Assembly (NCBI GenBank): GCA_015520535.1
Contig: WAPZ01000044.1
Location: 1-6,390 of the forward strand
DNA: 6,390 nt
Reading direction: 5' to 3'
Source: Candidatus Heimdallarchaeota archaeon
GTDB lineage: Archaea; Asgardarchaeota; Heimdallarchaeia; Hodarchaeales; S146-22
The first letter of the stretch is position 1. Every line of letters begins with the position of its first letter. Under the pieces are notes generated by a model. The model worked only from the letters and a program-made list of their open reading frames with translations. It made no database searches and was not told the origin of the DNA. Shown here piece after piece: positions 1 to 5,792 of the stretch. Both the position numbers and the translations under genes were made by a program.

Positions 1-1395
1 GCCATAAATCTAGGGATTGGCGATCCAAATCGATTAAATGAATTTAAAGATCAATTAAAACAATTAAAAAAATCTGTTGAAAGTGAAGAAGCAGTTGACA
101 ACCTTATTGATTTGGAAAAGCAAATGAAAATTTTGAGTGACCAAATTGCGATTTATATTCGCTCCCAGATTGTCTCAGAAACCACGCAGTTAGAGAACAC
201 CTTTGGTCGGCTGTTAACAATGATTCCCAACTTACAAGAAGAACTCCCAACGATGCCAAATATTGACCTCCCACAATCTTCAATCCAGGAAATGATTACT
301 CATTACGAGAATCTTCTAAACTGGAAAAAACAATTAGTTTTCGCTATTAAACGCTCAATTCGCTTAGACAGTTTATTTTTAGCATTGCAAGTATATAACA
401 CCCTCGAAATTGAGTTCCCAGCAGAATTTGAACTTATGCTTCGCGAATCACAAGACAAATTGGAAAAAGAAACTGACTTAGGACAATTACTTGGAATCGT
501 TTCTGATATTAATGATATTAAACGGAGTTTAATCGAACTTGGACGAAATTATTATTTGAATGAGATTAAACGCCCAGAGTTGCAAGAAGTTATTTTAGAT
601 GTAGATACTGATGAAGCCATCCAACCACCGGCATTAACCAGTCACGATGAAAAAGATCTTACCAGTTTAGTGGACAAATTACGTGAACTCAAAGATTGGC
701 AAAATAACTTAATTGTTGCGCTAACAAAAACAACTGAAGTGGACAATTTAGAGCAGTTAGCAAAAACTGCATTACAAAATGGGGTTATTTTACCCAACGA
801 CTTTTTTGAACGGACAGATAGGATTAAAAAGAAATTACCACAATGTAAAACATTAAATGAAGTGATACCACTACGCTCTGAAATGAAAAAACTACAATCA
901 GAACTTGCACATGCTATTCGTGCTAAAATATTGACGCTAAGAACATTAAAAGACCGTATACAACTCACGCAACTGGGCGAATTTCCAGACGTGGATTTGG
1001 AAGAAACAAAACCTACAGTTCTTCTAAGAAATCTGGAAAATATATTAACCTGGCTTAAGACCGCAGAATCGGGTCTTAATAAAATACTCATCCAAACGGT
1101 TGAACAACTTAAAACGCTAATTTTTTCCAATGAAACAGCACTTCAATACTTACCAGCCGAAATGGTCGATGAAGGAAAGAAATTAACTGAAAAAATACAG
1201 CAAGAATTGCGTGATCTTCCGATCGGTGTCAAAATTTCTTATTTGGAGCAGTTAGGATTATATAAAGAAAAACTTGCACGAACCATTGTACGAGAAGTGA
1301 CTAAAGATATTAGAAACATCAACGAATATATCACAGAATTAGAAACGATGCCACCACATTTAAAAAGAGAAGCCGTTGGTTTAGATTTAGAACGC
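1..1395 (+). repeat. Degenerate protein-level repeats of about 120-130 residues, seen as paired 62-residue hairpins
   Basis: By eye, three successive units align, starting near 277, 652 and 1018, and a partial unit precedes them at the left edge. Each has a helix carrying a conserved Trp (codons at 322, 697 and 1051, so 125 and 118 residues apart). This is followed by a hydrophobic-Pro turn, a helix ending in Lys-Leu-like residues, an acidic turn with x-x-Leu, and a second helix with evenly spaced Ile/Leu/Met. Examples of the turn are FPAEF, LPNDF and LPAEM. The repetition is only in protein pattern; the DNA copies are strongly diverged, so this is old duplication rather than recent tandem amplification. 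Weaker half-units continue to about residue 920. A profile self-alignment is needed to fix the boundaries. Confidence 0.5.
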
Positions 1396-3183
1396 TTCAA
1401 AAGTGATTTAAAACGTCAATTTAATGCTGACAGCCCATTACCTGAGTTATTAGAGTCGGTTGGAAAAATTCCGCAAATCCAATACCAATTTGGTGAATTC
1501 ATTTTAGATAGTCTCAAAAGAATTGATACACCACATATTCCCGTAAAAACAGAGTTTGACTTGCGTGATTTTCAGAAAAAAATTTATAAGACCATTGACG
1601 AAGCAATTATGACTAGAGACCTTGCCACAGTTGTAGAAGCATATAAACGTTTTCTATCACAATTGTATACCACCAAAATGAAAATCTTAGAAGATGTCAC
1701 TCAAAAAATTGCCATGCTCGAGGAAGCTACCACAAAAGTTCGTGTGTTTGGCGCTGAAGGGTTAGCTTCGACAACACTGTCATATTCCGGAGACGTGCCT
1801 TCCGACAGAATGACCTATGGTGAAGTGTTAACCATTTGGTGGCAAGTTTATTCGCATATTGAACGTAAAAAAGCTTTACTTCGAGAACGATTTACGAAAA
1901 CACTCACCATTTACAAAAATGACATTAAAAACATCCCAGAAAGCATTCAAATCTATTTTAGAGTAATGGTTACCCATATTGATGAAATGTTAAATTATCT
2001 TACTTCTGAAAGTGGCAAAAAATTGGGTCTTCTAGAATTAATCGATTATTACAACCAAGCCAGCAAAGAATTACTGAAAATTGCGCTAAGTGCTTTTGAC
2101 GCCTTCAAAAATGATTTACTGCTAAAATTAAAGGTTTCAATGCCACGAATACGACAACACTTGTCGAAAGAACTAAGTGGACTTCATTCTATTGAACAAA
2201 CTGTTGAAAGCGTAAAAATAACAGATAGAACCGTAGAACGAGTTTTACACGCTACAAACATTCTTATAAACGAGTACGAAACCTTGAAATCTCGCCTTAT
2301 GGAAAAAGCCTTAGAAAAATCAAAGGAAGTCTTGAAAGCAGTCGCTGATCTAAAGGAATGTGGAATTAACATACTTCCGGTGTTATCAAAGGAAATTGAA
2401 TCGTTTTCTGAAAAAATCATGCAAGGCACAACGTCTAATGAGACCGTCGAACTAAGCCTTCAAGAAATCGCCGACATTTTCACGGAAATGGATCAAGTAC
2501 AAAGTTCCAGAAAAGCCATTGAAGAAATTCTACAAAAGGCTCGAGAATACATTGAGGAAATACAGACATTAGTAAAAACGTTAGAAACTTATTATCACGT
2601 GTCCATTGCCGAACAGTTACCAGACGATTATAACTTTGTCCTTCATTATTTTGAATATACCGAAAAACAATGGAACCTCTCTTTTCAAGCCTCTTATATG
2701 ACTCGACTCTACACTATACGAAAAAATCTCATAAATTACGTCAAAGAAGTTGAAAAATACAAAAACAAAGAATACCAAGAGCAATTACGGAATCAATACA
2801 AGTATTATGGCTCCATTCAAGCTGTCTTCAAAGAATTCATGCATGAAGCCTCAAAACGTATCTTTCCATTAGATCAACTGGTTAGTTTACGTCTCCAACT
2901 TCAAAAATCTGAATCGGTAAAAGAAATCGTAGAACTGGTACCAGTAATTGAAGATCTGAAACTTAAATGGAAAGACATGGTTCAAACACTTAATCGCTGG
3001 CATCGAGCAACACGAATATTCTTTGATTATTTTGAACCCTCAGATGTGTTTGAAGAAAATCAAAGTCGTTTCAATGACCTCAGAAAGAAAATTGAAAACA
3101 CCTATTCAAACACGCAAATCCGAACATACCTGACTTTAGCCCTACGATTATATGTAAGAAAAATTACAAAAATGGAAATTTAA
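1..3183 (+). CDS. Giant helical-repeat (coiled-coil-like) protein, 5'-partial
   Basis: The reading frame is open from base 1 to a tandem TAA-TAA stop at 3181-3186, giving 1060 residues with the N-terminus missing. A TTG at 112 could be read as a start, but the frame upstream is uninterrupted, has no SD, and already matches the repeat pattern, so the gene begins before the window. I do not recognise the family. The protein is rich in Leu, Glu, Lys and Ile, with no signal peptide, membrane segment, Walker A motif or zinc site in view. It consists of degenerate helical hairpins, each starting after a hydrophobic residue plus Pro (prolines near 9, 140, 265, 385, 451, 514, 646, 793 and 874, counted from base 1). 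A Gly/Ser-rich break at about 582-603 splits it in two. It lies 67 nt upstream of a tubulin-like GTPase, so a scaffold, tether or filament-binding role is plausible but is inference. An SMC- or spectrin-like rod is an alternative description of the fold. Confidence 0.85.
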   Translation, partial: AINLGIGDPNRLNEFKDQLKQLKKSVESEEAVDNLIDLEKQMKILSDQIAIYIRSQIVSETTQLENTFGRLLTMIPNLQEELPTMPNIDLPQSSIQEMITHYENLLNWKKQLVFAIKRSIRLDSLFLALQVYNTLEIEFPAEFELMLRESQDKLEKETDLGQLLGIVSDINDIKRSLIELGRNYYLNEIKRPELQEVILDVDTDEAIQPPALTSHDEKDLTSLVDKLRELKDWQNNLIVALTKTTEVDNLEQLAKTALQNGVILPNDFFERTDRIKKKLPQCKTLNEVIPLRSEMKKLQSELAHAIRAKILTLRTLKDRIQLTQLGEFPDVDLEETKPTVLLRNLENILTWLKTAESGLNKILIQTVEQLKTLIFSNETALQYLPAEMVDEGKKLTEKIQQELRDLPIGVKISYLEQLGLYKEKLARTIVREVTKDIRNINEYITELETMPPHLKREAVGLDLERFKSDLKRQFNADSPLPELLESVGKIPQIQYQFGEFILDSLKRIDTPHIPVKTEFDLRDFQKKIYKTIDEAIMTRDLATVVEAYKRFLSQLYTTKMKILEDVTQKIAMLEEATTKVRVFGAEGLASTTLSYSGDVPSDRMTYGEVLTIWWQVYSHIERKKALLRERFTKTLTIYKNDIKNIPESIQIYFRVMVTHIDEMLNYLTSESGKKLGLLELIDYYNQASKELLKIALSAFDAFKNDLLLKLKVSMPRIRQHLSKELSGLHSIEQTVESVKITDRTVERVLHATNILINEYETLKSRLMEKALEKSKEVLKAVADLKECGINILPVLSKEIESFSEKIMQGTTSNETVELSLQEIADIFTEMDQVQSSRKAIEEILQKAREYIEEIQTLVKTLETYYHVSIAEQLPDDYNFVLHYFEYTEKQWNLSFQASYMTRLYTIRKNLINYVKEVEKYKNKEYQEQLRNQYKYYGSIQAVFKEFMHEASKRIFPLDQLVSLRLQLQKSESVKEIVELVPVIEDLKLKWKDMVQTLNRWHRATRIFFDYFEPSDVFEENQSRFNDLRKKIENTYSNTQIRTYLTLALRLYVRKITKMEI

Positions 3184-3236
3184 TAAAAAAACTGAAACCA
3201 AAGACCCAAATGAATGAAGATTAGATAGATAGAAAT

Positions 3237-3241
3237 GAGGT
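3237..3241 (+). promoter_or_regulatory. Shine-Dalgarno site (GAGGT) of the tubulin-like gene
   Basis: GAGGT ends 9 nt before the ATG at 3251 and matches the anti-SD core at the 3' end of 16S rRNA. It fixes this ATG as the start. The same pentamer at nearly the same distance precedes the next gene. Confidence 0.8.
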
Positions 3242-3250
3242 AAGTGAAAA

Positions 3251-4609
3251 ATGTCGACTAGTTCCGATTCACAACCATCATATTTTACCTTACAAGAAAG
3301 TGCTGAAGTATTTGCAATAGGAATTGGCGAATGTGGATCCAATCTTGTGGGGAGTTATTTTCAAGAAGTCCAAAAAGGAATTCTAACTTCACGCTTCCGA
3401 CAATACCTTATATTAAATACCGACCGCACGGACATCCAAAAAGCCCAACAAATTTACAATATTCCATCCCGTAACACATTAGAAATTGGAGAAGGTGTTG
3501 GTGTAGGGGGTAAGTTTGCTGACGGGTACAATGCCGTTATGGAATCTAAAGATTTGATTTTAAGTCGTTTACGCGATTTAGGCTTCGAAGGCGTCAACGG
3601 CTTCATTATTACAACAGCACTCGGCGGTGGTACCGGATGTGGCGGCACACCAGCCTTAATCCGAATCCTCCGTGAACGTTTTGCACAAGAAGAACGAAGA
3701 AGAATCTTTATCTATGTCATCGGAGTCCTTCCTTTTGCAAACCAATCTAATGAAGCCTTAAATAGTATATGGGCGTTATCCACCCTTTTACGCCAACAAC
3801 AAGAAGATATGGGACCCGATTTGATTCTGCTTTTTAGTAATCGTACCATGCTCAATCGAATACTTTCTTGGCAACGTGGCGGATCTCATAGTATCATCAA
3901 CAAAGAACTTGGAATTGATGAATCTGATCTCACTCAAATGATTGAAGGAAAAAAAACACCGGATATTGGTCCGGCAAATGAAGGCTTTTTTGCACGATTA
4001 GTCAATCCCCTCGCATTACATTCCATCGAACTGATGTTATCACCGGGCATTCCAGAATCGGGAAAAAGCGTGCACCCCACAACAGATCTTGGTGATTTTG
4101 CCCGAAAACTTGATCCCGTGGTAGTGCCAGCTTTTTATGAAGATGTTGCCATCTTTCCGGAAGTCGGTGATCTCGATAAGCAGCTCGCATTAAATATTGA
4201 TTATACAGCCGCAAAATGCACACTCACGGAATTAGGTTCGAAACCGTCAGCAAAATCGGTCTTTGCTATCTTATCTGGAAGTCAGAAAATTGCACGCGTA
4301 GAATACGATCCCCTCCTAAAAAATGCCTTAAAACCGTTTATTGCACGTGGAGCGTCGATTACACCCAGTTACGTCGCATACGAAGATGAAAATCGTAGTG
4401 CATCAATCATGCTACTTTTTGGCGTTCCACAAATTCCTGAAATGAGACACTTATTAGAAGAAGCCCGTGAATTGATAAAGCTTCATTCTGGACCATCAGA
4501 ACTGGATAAACACTGGTTCATAAGAAATAAAGGAGTGACTAGAGAAGAAGTCGTCAAAGCTGTTCATGATATTGAACAATACTTCTTAGGGCAGAAAACG
4601 CCACTATAA
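3251..4609 (+). CDS. Tubulin/FtsZ-superfamily GTPase, CetZ/tubulin-like, divergent
   Basis: Complete 452-aa protein with the superfamily's nucleotide loops in order. T1 is GIGECGSN (24-31). T2 is around LNTDRTD (55-61). T3 is the Gly-rich GEGVGVGGKFADGY (80-93). T4, the tubulin signature, is GGGTGCGGTP (125-134). T5 is LPF...E (160-168), and T6 is PDLILLFSN (189-197). Helix H7 starts near Asn252. T7 is TTDLGD (277-282), which retains both Asp positions of the FtsZ NxDxxD motif, so polymerisation-stimulated GTP hydrolysis looks possible. The family forms cytoplasmic filaments in division, shape control or DNA movement; which applies here cannot be read from sequence. Oddities are about 30 extra residues between T6 and H7 (about 203-240), Cys in T1 (28) and T4 (130), and a helical C-terminus lacking the disordered tail and binding peptide of typical FtsZ. 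At 452 aa it is longer than most FtsZ or CetZ cores. The start is set by GAGGT 9 nt upstream. Its neighbours are long helical proteins of unknown function. Superfamily membership is secure; the exact clade is not. Confidence 0.93.
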   Translation: MSTSSDSQPSYFTLQESAEVFAIGIGECGSNLVGSYFQEVQKGILTSRFRQYLILNTDRTDIQKAQQIYNIPSRNTLEIGEGVGVGGKFADGYNAVMESKDLILSRLRDLGFEGVNGFIITTALGGGTGCGGTPALIRILRERFAQEERRRIFIYVIGVLPFANQSNEALNSIWALSTLLRQQQEDMGPDLILLFSNRTMLNRILSWQRGGSHSIINKELGIDESDLTQMIEGKKTPDIGPANEGFFARLVNPLALHSIELMLSPGIPESGKSVHPTTDLGDFARKLDPVVVPAFYEDVAIFPEVGDLDKQLALNIDYTAAKCTLTELGSKPSAKSVFAILSGSQKIARVEYDPLLKNALKPFIARGASITPSYVAYEDENRSASIMLLFGVPQIPEMRHLLEEARELIKLHSGPSELDKHWFIRNKGVTREEVVKAVHDIEQYFLGQKTPL

Positions 4610-4615
4610 TGAAGC

Positions 4616-4620
4616 GAGGT
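4616..4620 (+). promoter_or_regulatory. Shine-Dalgarno site (GAGGT) of the helical-protein gene
   Basis: GAGGT ends 8 nt before the ATG at 4629, in a 19-nt gap after the stop of the GTPase gene. The short gap and strong site support co-transcription with the GTPase gene. Confidence 0.8.
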
Positions 4621-4628
4621 ATAAATCC

Positions 4629-5771
4629 ATGTCCGATGATTTAGGGCCAAAAAAGGATTTTTCTAATTTAGGGCTTCCAGAACCCCCCAGTATTTTTGAG
4701 AAAAAAAGACCAAACAGTGATGAATCGTTTACAAATGCACTTTTTTTGCTCACCTATTTCCAATCACACCTCAACACCTTAATTTTATCCTATACATCGG
4801 GAATGATTTCCCAAAAAACCTTTCTTGAACTACTTAACTCCATTAAAAGCCAAGTCATCGCGATTATAGACCAAAAACAATATCACAACTTAAATTTTAC
4901 CTCAATCAACCAGCTCTACCAAAATTTCAAACAACTCTTAGATACTTTTTCTACATACGTTGAAAAGGCTGAATTACCGCAAAACGCTGCCAAAGCTGAA
5001 ATTACAACTATTAAAGCTGAAATTCCACCAATGGAGGAAGAAGAACCAAAAACCATTGGCATCTTCAGAAAAAAACGCCGTGCTAGCGATTACTGGAACC
5101 TCATTTCTAATGCCAACAAACTTCTGGACAGCTATGTAAATATCGCTGATCTTTCCATCCCAACATTTTGGGAATTAGCACTAGAACAACTTCATAAATA
5201 TGAAACTGATGATGAAACCACCATGAAAATTACACTTAAAATACCCTCGGATGCGCTTTATCAGATTATTTATAAATTGCTCAAGGAAGCACCTGCTGCA
5301 CGTCTATTACAACGAATTAAATATCTCTATAACGAAGATAAACCACAACCAGAAAAGTTGACCTCATTTTTGCCGGAAGATCAAAATGTATCACGCTTAA
5401 TTGCTGAACATGTAGAAAAATATCTACAAACCATGTCAGACTTTATAAATGGAAGTTTGAATCTTAAAGAAATCCAACAAATGAGTAACGAAGCTTTAAG
5501 GCACTTTTCACTAGGACCACCAGACATCGAAGGGAGAATACCACTAATAGGCTTGAATGTCGCACGAGAAATCGAAAAAAAAGCTAATGAAACCTTTTTA
5601 TCACAATTAGAAAAAAAAGCAACCACCGACATAACACTTGAGAACAAAATGCCTTCAATAACTGAATTAGAAGTCGTAGCCCAATATTTGACATGTTTTT
5701 TAATTTCCAACCTAAATGAAGTACTTTTAAGTCATCCTAAAGTTATTGAAGTGCTTCGTGATCTAAAATAA
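4629..5771 (+). CDS. Helical two-domain protein of unknown function, downstream partner of the tubulin-like GTPase
   Basis: 380 aa; I do not recognise the family. Residues 1-32 are polar and rich in Pro, Gly and charge, probably disordered (GLPEPPSIFEKKRP). Residues 33-112 are predicted helical. A linker at 113-141 carries three KAE(L/I) copies and an acidic run (EEEEP), followed at once by a basic patch, FRKKRR (146-151). Residues 152-380 are again helical. No transmembrane segment, signal peptide or catalytic motif is visible. A loose motif (Leu, about 8 residues, Ser/Gly, Ile/Leu-Ser/Leu, x-x-x-Phe/Ile-x-Glu) seems to recur near 48-70, 166-187 and 266-289, hinting at internal duplication. 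The gene starts 19 nt after the GTPase stop with a good SD, so the two products are probably made together. An adaptor between filament and scaffold or DNA is a guess from architecture. The DNA holds several A8/T7 runs, where sequencing or polymerase slippage is possible, but the frame stays intact. Confidence 0.88.
   Translation: MSDDLGPKKDFSNLGLPEPPSIFEKKRPNSDESFTNALFLLTYFQSHLNTLILSYTSGMISQKTFLELLNSIKSQVIAIIDQKQYHNLNFTSINQLYQNFKQLLDTFSTYVEKAELPQNAAKAEITTIKAEIPPMEEEEPKTIGIFRKKRRASDYWNLISNANKLLDSYVNIADLSIPTFWELALEQLHKYETDDETTMKITLKIPSDALYQIIYKLLKEAPAARLLQRIKYLYNEDKPQPEKLTSFLPEDQNVSRLIAEHVEKYLQTMSDFINGSLNLKEIQQMSNEALRHFSLGPPDIEGRIPLIGLNVAREIEKKANETFLSQLEKKATTDITLENKMPSITELEVVAQYLTCFLISNLNEVLLSHPKVIEVLRDLK
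4992..5024 (+). repeat. Short direct repeat AAAGCTGAAATT, two copies
   Basis: Identical 12-mers at 4992-5003 and 5013-5024, 21 nt (7 codons) apart and in frame. They encode KAEI twice; a diverged third copy (KAEL) lies just upstream, near 4965. The repeat forms the Ala/Glu/Lys-rich linker of the protein, so its length may vary between strains. Confidence 0.7.
5574..5620 (+). repeat. Direct repeat GAAAAAAAAGC, two copies with A8 runs
   Basis: The same 11-mer occurs at 5574-5584 and 5610-5620, 36 nt (12 codons) apart, and encodes E-K-K-A twice in the last third of the helical protein. It probably reflects codon bias plus a small helix repeat. The A8 runs are the main risk for frame errors in this gene. 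Confidence 0.6.
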
Positions 5772-5776
5772 AAATC
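5763..5776 (+). promoter_or_regulatory. Possible TATA-like promoter element for the Bax1-like gene
   Basis: CTAAAATAAAAATC is centred about 24 nt upstream of the ATG at 5793 and overlaps the preceding stop codon. In archaea a TATA box lies about 25 nt before transcription start, so this position fits a leaderless mRNA. The gene lacks an SD, which agrees. In sequence this AT-rich such elements arise often by chance. Confidence 0.22.
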
Positions 5777-5792
5777 TTTCAAAGTGCTTTCA

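Noticed and set aside
112..114. TTG as the start of the giant helical protein
   Set aside because: The frame is open back to base 1 and the upstream residues fit the repeat pattern, with no SD before the TTG. The gene simply begins outside the window.
642..1130. Minus-strand reading frame of 162 codons
   Set aside because: It lies antisense to the helical-repeat gene; its Ser/Phe/Cys-rich product is what the reverse of Glu/Lys-rich codons gives, and it resembles no family.
1..3183. SMC/Rad50-type ATPase for the long helical protein
   Set aside because: No Walker A, signature or Walker B motif is present in the visible 1060 residues, and the C-terminus ends without an ATPase head.
3184..3250. 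Promoter for the GTPase gene in the 67-nt gap
   Set aside because: The gap starts with an A-rich run just after the stop, but no convincing BRE/TATA pair is at a clear spacing; an operon with a 67-nt gap explains it equally well.
4002..4223. Minus-strand reading frame of 73 codons inside the GTPase gene
   Set aside because: Antisense to a clearly real gene, no family resemblance, no RBS noted.
5031..5040. Internal translation start in the third gene (ATGGAGGAAG)
   Set aside because: The GGAGG there is simply Met-Glu-Glu codons; no suitable start codon follows at the right distance in any long frame.
5381..5710. Minus-strand reading frame of 109 codons inside the third gene
   Set aside because: Composition is that of a shadow frame; the + strand gene has a strong SD and good context.
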